A stretch of 64,000 nt of DNA from assembly GCA_029465975.1 (NCBI GenBank), contig CM055745.1, positions 2,684,204 through 2,748,203 on the forward strand. The letters are read 5' to 3'. Position numbers and translations under genes: made by a program. The stretch comes from Dallia pectoralis. Taxonomy: Eukaryota > Chordata > Actinopteri > Esociformes > Umbridae. The notes beneath the pieces were generated by a model. It saw only the letters and a program-made list of their open reading frames with translations. It made no database searches and was not told the origin of the DNA. Positions 49,351-60,826 of the stretch are shown here, one piece after another (position 1 is the stretch's first letter; every line of letters begins with the position of its first letter).

Positions 49351-51349
49351 GTCTGCATGGTGTCTGTGTGTGTCAGTCTGCATGGTGTCTGCGTGTATCA
49401 GTCTGCATGGTGTCTGTGTGCATCAGTCTGCATGGTGTCTGTGTGTATCAGTCTGCATGGTGTCTGCGTGTATCAGTCTGCATGGTGTCTGCGTGTGTCA
49501 GTCTGCATGGTGTCTGCGTGTGTCAGTCTGCATGGTGTCTGTGTGTGTCAGTCTGCATGGTGTCTGTGTGTATCAGTCAGGTGTCTGCATGGTGTCTGCA
49601 TGGTGTCTGTGTGTATCAGTCTGCATGGTGTCTGTGTGTATCAGTCTGCATGGTGTCTGTGTGTATCAGTCTGCATGGTGTCTGTGTGTATCAGTCTGCA
49701 TGGTGTCTGTGTGTATCAGTCTGCATGGTGTCTGTGTGTATCAGTCTGCATGGTGTCTGTGTGTATCAGTCTGCATGGTGTCTGTGTGTATCAGTCTGCA
49801 TGGTGTCTGTGTGTATCAGTCTGCATGGTGTCTGCAGTCTGCATGGTGTCTGTGTGTATCAGTCTGCATGGTGTCTGTGTGTATGGTGTCAGTCTCTGCA
49901 TGGTGTCTGCGTGTATCAGTCTGCATGGTGTCTGCGTGTATCAGTCTGCATGGTGTCTGCGTGTATCAGTCTGCATGGTGTCTGCGTGTATCAGTCTGCA
50001 TGGTGTCTGTGTGTATCAGTCTGCATGGTGTCTGCGTGTGTCAGTCTGCATGGTGTCTGCGTGTATCAGTCTGCATGGTGTCTGTGTCTGTCTGCATGGT
50101 GTCTGTGTGTATCAGTCTGCATGGTGTCTGCAGTCTGTGGTGTCAGTCTGCATGGTGTCTGTGTGTATCAGTCTGCATGGTGTCTGTGTGTCTGTGTGTA
50201 TGGTGTCTGTGTGTAGTCTGCATGGTGTCTGTGTGTGTCAGTCTGCATGGTGTCTGTGTGTATCAGTCTGCATGGTGTCTGTGTGTGTCAGTCTGCATGG
50301 TGTCTGCGTGTATCAGTCTGCATGGTGTCTGTGTGTATCAGTCTGCATGGTGTCTGCGTGTATCAGTCTGCATGGTGTCTGTGTGTATCAGTCTGCATGG
50401 TGTCTGCGTGTATCAGTCTGCATGGTGTCTGTGTGTATCAGTCTGCATGGTGTCTGTGTGTATCAGTCTGCATGGTGTCTGTGTGTATCAGTCTGCATGG
50501 TGTCTGGTGTCTGTGTATCAGTCTGCATGGTGTCTGTGTGTATCAGTCTGCATGGTGTCTGTGTGTATCAGTCTGCATGGTGTCTGTGTGTATCAGTCTG
50601 CATGGTGTCTGTGTGTATCAGTCTGCATGGTGTCTGCGTGTATCAGTCTGCATGGTGTCTGTGTGTATCAGTCTGCATGGTGTCTGTCTGCATGGTGTCT
50701 GCGTGTGTCAGTCTGCATGGTGTCTGCGTGTATCAGTCTGCATGGTGTCTGTGTGTATCAGTCTGCATGGTGTCTGTGTGTATCAGTCTGCATGGTGTCT
50801 GTGTGTATCAGTCTGCATGGTGTCTGTGTGTATCAGTCTGCATGGTGTCTGTGTGTATCAGTCTGCATGGTGTCTGTGTGTATCAGTCTGCATGGTGTCT
50901 GTGTGTAGTCTGCATGTGTCTGCAGTCTGCATGGTGTCTGTGTGTATCAGTCTGCATGGTGTCTGTGTGTATCAGTCTGCATGGTGTCTGTGTGTATCAG
51001 TCTGCATGGTGTCTGTGTGTGTCAGTCTGCATGGTGTCTGTGTGTATCAGTCTGCATGGTGTCTGTGTGTGTCAGTCTGCATGGTGTCTGTGTGTATCAG
51101 TCTGCATGGTGTCTGTGTGTGTCTGTCTGCATGGTGTCTGTGTGTATCAGTCTGCATGGTGTCTGTGTGTATCAGTCTGCATGGTGTCTGTGTGTATCAG
51201 TCTGCATGGTGTCTGTGTGTGTCTGTCTGCATGGTGTCTGTGTGTATCAGTCAGCATGGTGTCTGTGTGTATCAGTCTGCATGGTGTCTGTGTGTATCAG
51301 TCTGCATGGTGTCTGTGTGTATCAGTCTGCATGGTGTCTGTGTGTGTCT
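49351..51349. repeat. Minisatellite, 25-base unit, 2.0 kb
   Basis: About 80 copies of a 25-base unit, GTCTGCATGGTGTCTGTGTG plus TATCA. Variants are GCGTG, TGTCA and CATCA. Shortened copies occur near 49580-49605, 49830, 49885, 50090, 50130, 50200, 50505, 50690 and 50910. As 25 is not a multiple of three, each frame passes through all phases and none contains a stop. This gives overlapping ORFs of 317 to 716 codons that are artefacts. Confidence 0.97.
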
Positions 51350-52811
51350 GTGCACATTGTTGTGGCACATGTACGTGTGTAAGACAAATGGAGCTGGAGG
51401 GGGTAACTCTGTTTCTCAGATTACAGTTCAGGCCTGTACCCCACAGTCTCCACAGCTAGGGTGTCTGGACTAGTCATTCCCCGTAGAGGCCATTCCTCAC
51501 ACTCCCTCTCTTATGTCTTTGTGTCTGTGTCAGGATAAGAGTCATCTTGACACAAGTTAAACACCCAGAAACGCGGGGGGAGAGAAGGCCTCGGCGGTCC
51601 GAAGAAAGAGGGGATGAAAAACCCCGAAAGGGCCTTTAACCGAGGGGGGAATTCTTTGGCTGCACAAAGAAAGTGTGGCCCCTTACAGGCTGGTCTCTGA
51701 TGTGGGCCAGACGGAGGAGAGAGAGAGAGAGAAAGAGAGAGATGCTCATGTCCGACAGGCATGCCGCCCCGCAGAACCTCATCCATGTACGGGACCACAG
51801 CAGAACCACATGCGAAGAAACGCTCGAGCATCAAGAACGAGGACAAACAGGAACCAGAGGAGGAGTGAGGAAGAACGGAATCGAAAGACTGGGGGGAAAC
51901 GAACTCTTGGCACACGCGGTCATTCTGGCGAATTATTCTAAATCTATTAACGCTAATGCAATCCCTCTGACTGCGACAGGACGCGAGAAATCACTTTTGA
52001 GAAAGAAGGAGCTTATAGTCATTAGACGGCCTTAATCCTCAGAAGTGTGGCTGTCGGAAAATGGAAGATCACATGGCTTTTAGAGGGCTTTTGTCATCCG
52101 TACACCGGGGGGACTTGGCAAGGGCCCTAAACACGGGGAAGAAATTTCAATGAAAAGTTAAATTAGAAAAGAAACCCGAAAGAAAGACGGGGCCGGGCGA
52201 GGGGGAAGCCGAGAGAAAAGCGAGAAGACTGGAACGGCCAAACGCACGCCGGTCACATGTCTCCTTGTGCCAGAGTTCCCAAAGTCCTGACGGTTACTCT
52301 GTCTTTATCCGTTCTCCCCCGTCCACTCGTGTCTTTCATGTTCTGAGTCATTACTGAATTTACAGGCTGCAGTCACGGCTTCCCCTGCCCTGGTCCAGGT
52401 GGAGGGGGTGGGTCCAGGTGGAGGGGGTGTGGTCATGTGGAGGGGGTGGGGCCAGGCACATATGGGGGCACGGTCTGGCAGACGAAGACACTCTGAAGTC
52501 CAGAGGAAGAGCTGCCATCCTGCCTCCAACCAGGGCCCAGTAATTGGACCCGGCCTAAACGAACACATGGCCACAGAAGTCGGGCCCGACATTGCATGAG
52601 CGGAGGGCTGCTGGACTGCCGGGGAATGGACACTTTGGTGTGAGGTTTAAAAGGGGACCCCGTGCTGACCTACACCCACGACCCGACCTCCATCACCAAG
52701 CTTTATCCAGGCTGGACCAGCCTGACCATGTCTGTACTCTCTAATAGGCTGGCCCACTAGCTGGCATACCGAGGACAGAACACAGGAGAAAAGCCGGAAT
52801 GAAGACGCGCT
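51350..52811. other. Unique intron-like sequence
   Basis: No gene recognised. A GA-rich run lies at about 51715-51742. Two to three copies of GTCCAGGTGGAGGGGGTG occur at 52392-52450. The island 51930-52040 is AT-rich (GGCGAATTATTCTAAATC) and may be a conserved noncoding element. Confidence 0.4.
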
Positions 52812-53332
52812 CACCCCCGTGCCCCCTAGAACACACCCTACCACCCCCGTGCCCCTTATCCCCACACCCTACCACCCCCGTGCCCCTTATCCCCACACCC
52901 TACCACCCCCGTGCCCCCTAGAACACACCCTACCACCCCCGTGCCCCTTATCCCCACACCCTACCACCCCCGTACCCCTTATCCCCACACCCTACCACCC
53001 CGTGCCCCCTAGAAGACACCCTACCATCCCCGTGCCCCCTAGAACACACCCTACCACCCCCGTACCCCTTATCCCCACACCATACCACCCCCGTACCCCT
53101 TATCCCCACACCATACCACCCCGTGCCCCCTAGAACACACCCTACCACCCCCGTGCCCCCTAGAACACACCCTACCACCCCGTGCCCCCTAGAACACACC
53201 CTACCACCCCGTGCCCCTAGAACACACCCTACCACCCCCGTGCCCCTTATCCCCACACCCTACCACCCCCGTGCCCCTTATCCCCACACCCTACCACCCC
53301 CGTGCCTCTTATCTCCACACCCTACCACCCCA
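52812..53332. repeat. C-rich minisatellite, about 30-base unit, two types
   Basis: About 17 copies of a unit of CCCGTGCCCC followed by either TTATCCCCACACCCTACCAC or CTAGAACACACCCTACCAC. The two types are interspersed in blocks. The minus strand is G-rich. Confidence 0.94.
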
Positions 53333-53544
53333 AGATGCTCCTTTTGTGGAGTCTCCTCTGAAGTATAGTACAGAACCAGCCTCGTATAGCAGCCAGGCTA
53401 TTGGTTAGAGCAGGACGACTCCAGACGGACCCGTGATGACAGAACCTCCCCCTGTGGCCAGATGATGCCCATCCATGATGTCGACTGAAAGACTCACACC
53501 TTCCTTTAACCCAAGCCGGTAATAATCTGGTGTACAGTCGCGCC
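53333..53544. other. Unique sequence
   Basis: About 210 bases with no recognisable gene or repeat. Confidence 0.4.
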
Positions 53545-54116
53545 GCCTCTCAACCACCGCCTCTTAACCGCCGCCCCTAAACCAGCCGCCCCTAAACCGC
53601 CGCCCCTAAACTGCCGCCCCTAAAACGCCGCCCGTAATACGCCACCCCTAAACCGCCGCCCCTAAATGCCGCCCTTAATACGCCGCCCCTAAAACGCCAC
53701 CCCTAAACCGCCACCCCTAAACCGCTGCCCCTAAAACGCCGCCCCTAAATGCGGCCCGTAATACGCCGCCCCTAAAACGCCGCCCCTAAATGCCGCCCGT
53801 ATTACGCCGCCCCTAAATGCCGCCCGTATTACGCCGCCCCCCTAAAACGCCACCCCTAAAACGCCGCCCCTAAATGCCGCCCCTAAAACGCCGCCCCTAA
53901 ATGCCGCCCTAAAACGCCGCCCTAAAAAACGCCGCCCTAAAAAAAAAAAACGCCGCCCCTAAAAAAACGCTGCCCCTAAAAAACGCCGCCCCTAAAAAAC
54001 GCCGCCCCTAAAAAACGCCGCCCCCGTAAAAACGCCGCCCGTAAAACACCGCCCGTAAAACGCCGCACCTAAAAAACGCCGCCCTTAAAACGCCGCCCGT
54101 AAAACGCCGCACCTAC
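53545..54116. repeat. Minisatellite, about 14-base unit (CGCCGCCCCTAAAA)
   Basis: About 38 copies of CGCCGCCCCTAAAA with variable A-run length: three to six in most copies, and up to twelve near 53937-53950. CGTAA, CTTAA and ATGC variants occur. The left part has shorter A runs (CTAAAC, CTAAAT), the right part longer ones. The minus strand is G-rich. Confidence 0.93.
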
Positions 54117-54516
54117 ACCACTGCACCTCAACTTGTTCCATTAGCAGATGAAGACAATCTGTTGTGTCAATATGCTCCCCTATGGGGAAACGGGAGCAAA
54201 CAGCCAGCTTGACTGGGGTGACATCCTCTCATTATCACTTCTTAGTAAGAGGAATGGGTCTGTTTCAAAACAGTTTGTAGAAAAACAACACGGGTCCAAA
54301 CTAAGGCAATCCATCGAAATCGTTAAGATAACGCGCTAATCGCTCCGTTAAAACGAACACGAGAGACCATTCCATCAATATTTACAGATAATCAATAATG
54401 AAATGAAGACGGACAACTGGGGCCCCTGGCTGCTTTAACACTCCGGTGGGTCAAAGGTCAGGAAGTCAAACAGAACCAGGCTGACCCTGTGTGGTGAGTA
54501 ATGAACACTACATTAT
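54117..54516. other. Unique sequence
   Basis: No gene recognised. An open plus frame of 63 codons at 54148-54339 shows no domain. AT-rich words (GATAATCAATAATGAAATG) lie near 54387-54407. Confidence 0.4.
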
Positions 54517-54972
54517 CTGCCCTGGGACGCTTGGATACATTATCTGGCCTGGGACACTTGGATACATTATCTGACCTGGGACGCTTGGATACATTATCTG
54601 GACTGGGATGCTTGGATACGTTATCTGGACTGGGATGCTTGGATACATTATCTGGCCTGGGACGCTTGGATACATTATCTGACCTGGGACGCTTGGATAC
54701 ATTATCTGACCTGGGACGCTTGGATACATTATCTGACCTGGGACGCTTGGATACATTATCTGACCTGGGACGCTTGGATACATTATCTGACCTGGGACGC
54801 TTGGATACATTATCTGACCTGGGACGCGTGGATACATTATCTGGACTGGGATGCTTGGATACATTATCTGGCCTGGGACGCTTGGATACATTATCTGACC
54901 TGGGACGCTTGGATACATTATCTGACCTGGGACGCTTGGATACATTATCTGGACTGGGATGCTTGGATACAG
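54517..54972. repeat. Minisatellite, 27-base unit
   Basis: About 17 copies of a 27-base unit, TGGGACGCTTGGATACATTA plus TCTGACC. The last word varies as TCTGGCC or TCTGGAC, and GGATGCTT copies replace GGACGCTT at a CpG. The period is nine codons, so both strands show open frames of 179 to 198 codons. Confidence 0.95.
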
Positions 54973-56082
54973 TGTGTCTGCGTGAAGGTTTTTGCACACT
55001 GAGTTTTGTTCATGAACGCGTTCCATTTCAGCATCCGTGAGGCCTATGTAATTGAGTCCCACGTTTCCTCGGAAAGTGATGTTAGGAAATTGCCAGCCGT
55101 TCACACAGAATTAATTCACAGGGAAAAAAGCATCTCTGATACGAGCGTCGTGAATCTCCATGAAACTAGCGTAGTGTAAAAACAACCCGCATTACAGCCT
55201 GGCTCCGAGCCCAAACGTCCACCTTTACCAACATTAGAGCCTGGCTGCCAGCCCAAGCTTCCACCTTTCCCACCAGGCCCCCTGCCTGGCACCCAACCCG
55301 ATCCCCTTGGCCCCCATCCTCTTGGCCCCCATCCCATGGCCCCAGGCAGCTGAGACACACCGTAGGAGGCAGAAAAACAACATCCACCCAGGTCTCTGAC
55401 AGGGCAGCGCAGCACGCAGGCCAGACAGGCCCGGAGCAACGACCAGACCGACAGGGGGAATGGAACTTTGGGGGGGGGTCAGCTCCCGTCTCCCTCGGCT
55501 CTTTGTTCTCACCCGTCCTCTCTCATCCCGTCCTCTCTCACCCCTCCACTTTCGCTCTCTCCCTTCGACCATCAGTCAATCGTTCCTTTGACTAATCATC
55601 TCCTTTTACAGTGAAGTCACACACTGTGATTTCTGAGGAGGTCTGGGGCAATGTGGTGTTGTTGACCATCATGATGGTGCAGAGTTAACACCTGTGTTTC
55701 TCTCTCACACACACACACACACACACATACCTCCCTAGGTCTCTAGAGGTCTCCGGTAGACCACTGAGGCAGTCTGTTAGGGACCTGTGTACTGGAGGAC
55801 ACACACACACACACACTCACACACTCAGGGGTCTGTGTACTGGAGGGAACACGCACACACACACACACACACACTCACACACTCAGGGGTCTGTGTCCTG
55901 AAGGACTCTCTCACATGCTGCCCACAGCCCATATGGAGCAGTTGGCGCCCAAAAGTGCCCAAGCAGCCGGCCACATTCCCAGGGCAGAAGGTGAGGGGCA
56001 GGGGGCATCAGGGTGAGAGGGGCAGGGGGCATCAGGGTGAGAGGGGCATGGGGTGATAACAGCTGACAGGCCTCCTCTCTAC
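54973..56082. other. Unique sequence with (AC)n runs and small duplications
   Basis: No gene recognised. (AC)n lies at about 55706-55727, 55799-55816 and 55853-55873. CACTCAGGGGTCTGTGT occurs twice around the latter two. A two-copy GAGGGGCAGGGGGCATCAGG repeat lies at about 55991-56040. Confidence 0.45.
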
Positions 56083-57508
56083 CAAATGCCCCAGAGACAT
56101 CCAGGTGACAGGAGGAGAACTGGGACAAACGTGGGTGAGGTTGACCACTATGTGTCACCCAGAGACATCCAGGTGACAGGAGGAGAACTGGGACAAACGT
56201 GGGTGAGGTTGACCACTATGTGTCACCCAGAGACATCCAGGTGACAGGAGGAGAACTGGGACAAACGTGGGTGAGGTGTGTCACCCAGAGACATCCAGGT
56301 GACAGGAGGAGAACTGGGACAAACGTGGGTGAGGTTGACCACTATGTGTCACCCAGAGACATCCAGGTGACAGGAGGAGAACTGGGACAAACGTGGGTGA
56401 GGTTGACCACTATGTGTCACCCAGAGACATCCAGGTGACAGGAGGAGAACTGGGAGGAGGTTGACCAGAACTGTGTCACCCAGAGACATCCAGGTGACAG
56501 GAGGAGAACTGGGACAAACGTGGGTGAGGTTGACCACTATGTGTCACCCAGAGACATCCAGGTGACAGGAGGAGAACTGGGACAAACGTGGGTGAGGTTG
56601 ACCACTATGTGTCACCCAGAGACATCCAGGTGACAGGAGGAGAACTGGGACAAACGTGGGTGAGGTTGACCACTATGTGTCACCCAGAGACATCCAGGTG
56701 ACAGGAGGAGAACTGGGACAAACGTGGGTGAGGTTGACCACTATGTGTCACCCAGAGACATCCAGGTGACAGGAGGAGAACTGGGACAAACGTGGGTGAG
56801 GTTGACCACTATGTGTCACCCAGAGACATCCAGGTGACAGGAGGAGAACTGGGACAAACGTGGGTGAGGTTGACCACTATGTGTCACCCAGAGACATCCA
56901 GGTGACAGGAGGAGAACTGGGACAAAGGTTGACCACTATGTGTCACCCAGAGACATCCAGGTGACAGGAGGAGAACTGGGACAAACGTGGGTGAGGTTGA
57001 CCACTATGTGTCACCCAGAGACATCCAGGTGACAGGAGGAGAACTGGGACAAACGTGGGTGAGGTTGACCACTATGTGTCACCCAGAGACATCCAGGTGA
57101 CAGGAGGAGAACTGGGACAAGGTGACAGGAGGAGAACTGGGACAAACGTGAGGTTGACCACTATGTGTCACCCAGAGACATCCAGGTGACAGGAGGAGAA
57201 CTGGGACAAACGTGGGTGAGGTTGACCACTATGTGTCACCCAGAGACATCCAGGTGACAGGAGGAGAACTGGGACAAACGTGGGTGAGGTTGACCACTAT
57301 GTGTCACCCAGAGACATCCAGGTGACAGGAGGAGAACTGGGACAAACGTGGGTGAGGTTGACCACTATGTGTCACCCAGAGACATCCAGGTGACAGGAGG
57401 AGAACTGGGACAAACGTGGGTGAGGTTGACCACTATGTGTCACCCAGAGACATCCAGGTGACAGGAGGAGAACTGGGACAAACGTGGGTGAGGTTGACTA
57501 CTATGACT
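56083..57508. repeat. Minisatellite, 68-base unit, 1.4 kb
   Basis: About 21 copies of a 68-base unit including AGAGACATCCAGGTGACAGG, AGGAGAACTGGGACAAACG, TGGGTGAGGTTGACC and ACTATGTGTCACCC. Each has the E-box CAGGTG. Shortened copies occur near 56270, 56450, 56930 and 57120. Most other copies are almost identical, suggesting recent expansion. Confidence 0.96.
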
Positions 57509-57627
57509 CACGCCGACAGTACGGGCAATATCGGAGGAACACTACTAGAGGAACCCAGAACACAGAAGTGTCAAGAATAGGAACAGGAGGGTAAATTGTG
57601 AACGACTGACGAGAGTGTGAATGGGGA

Positions 57628-57672
<45 letters not shown>

Positions 57673-57776
57673 GGAGAGCTTGTGTTCAGGAGGTGGGTGA
57701 AGATGTGGGTGAAGGGGGGTTGGTCAAGATGCATTTGACTCCAGTTGTTCTGGGTCAGTGAGAGCTGCAGGATCCT
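57509..57776. other. Unique sequence with a (GA)n run
   Basis: Contains (GA)n at about 57631-57667 and G-rich GGGAGGGGGAG. No gene recognised. Confidence 0.5.
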
Positions 57777-57864
57777 GCACAGGTAAACAGCTGCACAGGT
57801 AAACAGCTGCACAGGTAAACAGCTGCACAGGTAAACAGCTGCACAGGTAAACAGCTGCACAGGT
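57777..57864. repeat. Minisatellite, 16-base unit with forkhead- and E-box-like words
   Basis: Five perfect copies and part of a sixth of GCACAGGTAAACAGCT. Each full copy has GTAAACA, the forkhead (FOX) core, and the unit junction makes CAGCTG, an E-box. A regulatory role is not shown. Confidence 0.93.
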
Positions 57865-57905
57865 ATTACATGAGAAGTGCACCAAAACAAGCCTCGCTAC
57901 ATGGA

Positions 57906-59045
57906 TAATCAGTGTCTGCCGTGTTCTAGGTCTGTGGTCATCTGTTAGATAAAACACATTATCAGTGTCTGCCGTGTTCTAGGTCTGTGGTCATTTGTTA
58001 GATATAACACATTATCAGTGTCTGCCGTGTTCCAGGTCTGTGGTCATCTGTCAGATATAACACATTATCAGTGTCTGCCGTGTTCCAGGTCTGTGGTCAT
58101 CTGTCAGATATAACACATTATCAGTGTCTGCCGTGTTCTAGGTCTGTGGTCATTTGTCAGATATAACACATTATCAGTGTCTGCCGTGTTCTAGGTCTGT
58201 GGTCATCTGTTAGATAAAACACATTATCAGTGTCTGCCGTGTTCGAGGTCTGTGGTGATCTGTCAGATATAACACATTATCAGTGTCTGCCGTGTTCGAG
58301 GTCTGTGGTCATCTGTCAGATATAACGCATTATCAGTGTCTGCCGTGTTCTAGGTCTGTGGTCATCTGTCAGATATAACACATTATCAGTGTCTGCCGTG
58401 TTCTAGGTCTGTGGTCATCTGTTAGATAAAACACATTATCAGTGTCTGCCGTGTTCCAGGTCTGTGGTCATCTGTCAGATATAACACATTATCAGTGTCT
58501 GCCGTCCAGGTCTGTGGTCATCTGAGATATAACACATTATCAGTGTCTGCCGTGTTCTGTGGTCATCTGGTATAACTTATCAGTGGTCATCTGTGGTCAT
58601 CTGAGATATAACACATTATCAGTGTCTGCCGTGTTCGAGGTCTGTGGTCATCTGAGATAAAACACATTATCAGTGTCTGCCGTGTTCGATAGATATAACA
58701 CATTATCAGTGTCTGCCGTGTTCGAGGTCTGTGGTCATCTGTCAGATATAACGCATTATCAGTGTCTGCCGTGTTCTAGGTCTGTGGTCATCTGTCAGAT
58801 ATAACACATTATCAGTGTCTGCCGTATTCGAGGTCTGTGGTCATCTGTCAGATATAACACATTATCAGTGTCTGCCGTGTTCCAGGTCTGTGGTCATCTG
58901 TCAGATATAACACATTATCAGTGTCTGCCGTGTTCCAGGTCTGTGGTCATCTGTCAGATATAACACATTATCAGTGTCTGCCGTGTTCTAGGTATGTGGT
59001 CATCTGTCAGATATAACGCATTATCAGTGTCTGCCGTGCTTTAGA
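57906..59045. repeat. Minisatellite, 53-base unit
   Basis: About 21 copies of a 53-base unit including ATCAGTGTCTGCCGTGTTCT, AGGTCTGTGGTCATCTG and TCAGATATAACACATT. Variants include TTCCAGG, TTCGAGG, TTAGATAAAAC and ACGCATT. The section 58500-58700 has shortened and scrambled units. Confidence 0.95.
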
Positions 59046-59227
59046 TCTGTCAGAGGCGCACTGGCTCTTTCACTGTGCTTTAGACGGAGACACTGAAGAG
59101 CGTTCTCCATCATTCAGCAATCAACGTCTGAAGATCCAACACGTCTATTCTCTCACAGCTCAGCAGGCCCTCTTGTTGCACTTAGGCCATTTCCACTTCT
59201 ACTATACGCCAAAGTGTTTCAGGAGGT
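59046..59227. other. Unique sequence
   Basis: About 180 bases with no recognisable gene or site. Confidence 0.4.
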
Positions 59228-59508
59228 GATGACTGTGGGTTCTGTACCATCGTACAGAAATGTGGGTTCTGTACCATCATACAGGACTCTAGGTCAGATA
59301 CAGTGGTGTGGTTCTGTACCGTCATACATGACTGTGGGTTCTGTACCATCATACAGGACTGTGGGTCAGATACAGTGGTGCGGTTCTGTACCATCATACA
59401 GGACTGTGGGTTAGATACAGTGGTGTGGTTCTGTACCATCAAACAGGACTGTGGGTCAGATACAGTGGCGTGGTTCTGTACGATCAAACAGGGCTGCGGG
59501 TCAGATAC
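59228..59508. repeat. Minisatellite, about 55-base composite unit
   Basis: About six copies of a unit with GGTTCTGTACCATCATACAG, GACTGTGGGTCAGATACAG and TGGTGT. Some copies lack the TCAGATACAGTGGTGTGG part. Confidence 0.88.
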
Positions 59509-59581
59509 AGAAGCTCAAACAACTAAAGCTCATTTATATTACAAAACAGGGGTCAAGCTGGGGTCAAAGGGTTCAATATAG

Positions 59582-59826
59582 GAAACCAGATGTATTAGAT
59601 GTGTAGAGGAGGTTCCTTATAGGAGGAGATCAGATGGCTTAGATGTGTACAGGAGGTTCCTTATAGGAGGAGATCAGATGGCTTAGATGTGTAGAGGAGG
59701 TTCCTTATAGGAGGAGATCAGATGGGTTAGATGTGTTGAGGAGGTTCCTTATAGGAGGAGATCAGATGGCTTAGATGTGTACAGGAGGTTCCTTATAGGA
59801 GGAGATCAGATGGCTTAGATGTGTAC
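59582..59826. repeat. Minisatellite, 44-base unit
   Basis: About five and a half copies of a 44-base unit including GATGGCTTAGATGTGTACAG, GAGGTTCCTTATAGG and AGGAGATCA. Minor variants are GGGTTAG and TGTTGAG. Confidence 0.92.
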
Positions 59827-60611
59827 ACTAAGAAAGGACTTGGTAGTGTTACTTATGCGCTGTACATTTACTGCCTAAACACAACACAAGGCTGAGGGTA
59901 CCGTCAATGGACACCAATCATGTTTGTCCACACACCGGATCTGGACTCAGACTTGCAGCACCACACATACAGAACAAGATGTGGGTCTGTTTACGCTTCA
60001 CCCCCACCTCCACCCTTACCCCCACCCCGCCGTACTACGGCTTGTAAATAAGTCATGCAGACAGCTGGAGCTGAATCAGTGGGCTGAGCTCTGTGCTTTC
60101 AGATGTTGGGGACGGAGGCAGGCATACAGGCAGGCATACAGGCAGGCAGACAGACAGCAGCCTGGGCTGAGAGGCGGGGGGGTTGGGCCCTGGGGATCAA
60201 CAGGGCCCTGGGGACCCTCAGCACAGGCAGAGATAGGCGGGTACCTCCTGCCCAACGCGACTCCCTGGGAAAACCCAACTGAGGAGAACACCTGGACCTG
60301 CCATTAGTGACACACGGAGAGTAAAGAGCACAGACGGAGAGAGAAACACACACACACACACCAGACAAACTATACTGCAGGTATACACACAAGTCGCACA
60401 TACACACACATACATACATGGATATGCAAGAGCTAATAAACAATAGGGACGATGAAGAGTAGAGGCCTTGACAGACACGTCTTCACCCACCAGGGAGACA
60501 CCCAGATGCCCTGCTAGAGTGACAGTACCCCCTGAGTAAGGCCAGATAATTACCCCAGTATTAAACCTCCTCCCAAAGGGAAACCAAGTACCCAGCCAAG
60601 GATGGAGGGCA
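59827..60611. other. Unique sequence
   Basis: No gene recognised. A short (CAGGCATACAGG)n run lies at about 60118-60145 and an AC-rich patch at 60344-60362. Confidence 0.45.
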
Positions 60612-60826
60612 CTGTCAGAGAGGAGGGTGCACTGTCATTGCTCCACCCCTCACTGTCCGAGAGGAGGGCACACTGTCATTACTCCACCCCTCACTGGCAG
60701 AGAGGAGGGCACACTGTCATTACTCCACCCCTCACTGGCAGAGAGGAGGGCACACTGTCATTACTTCACCCCTCACTGGCAGAGAGGAGGACACACTGTC
60801 ATTACTCCACCCCTCAATGTCAGTTT
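60612..60826. repeat. Minisatellite, 41-base unit
   Basis: About five copies of a 41-base unit including GAGAGGAGGGCACACTGTCA and TTACTCCACCCCTCACTG. The first copies have GTCAGAG or GTCCGAG where later ones have GGCAGAG. Confidence 0.92.

Noticed and set aside
49263..51473. Cysteine-rich ORFs up to 716 codons
   Set aside because: They arise from a 25-base repeat whose unit has no stop in any plus frame. The frames overlap and encode the same cycling peptide.
57906..59045. CRISPR-like regular array
   Set aside because: Repeats are directly tandem with no unique spacers, and the sequence is vertebrate. The same holds for the 24-, 33- and 68-base arrays.
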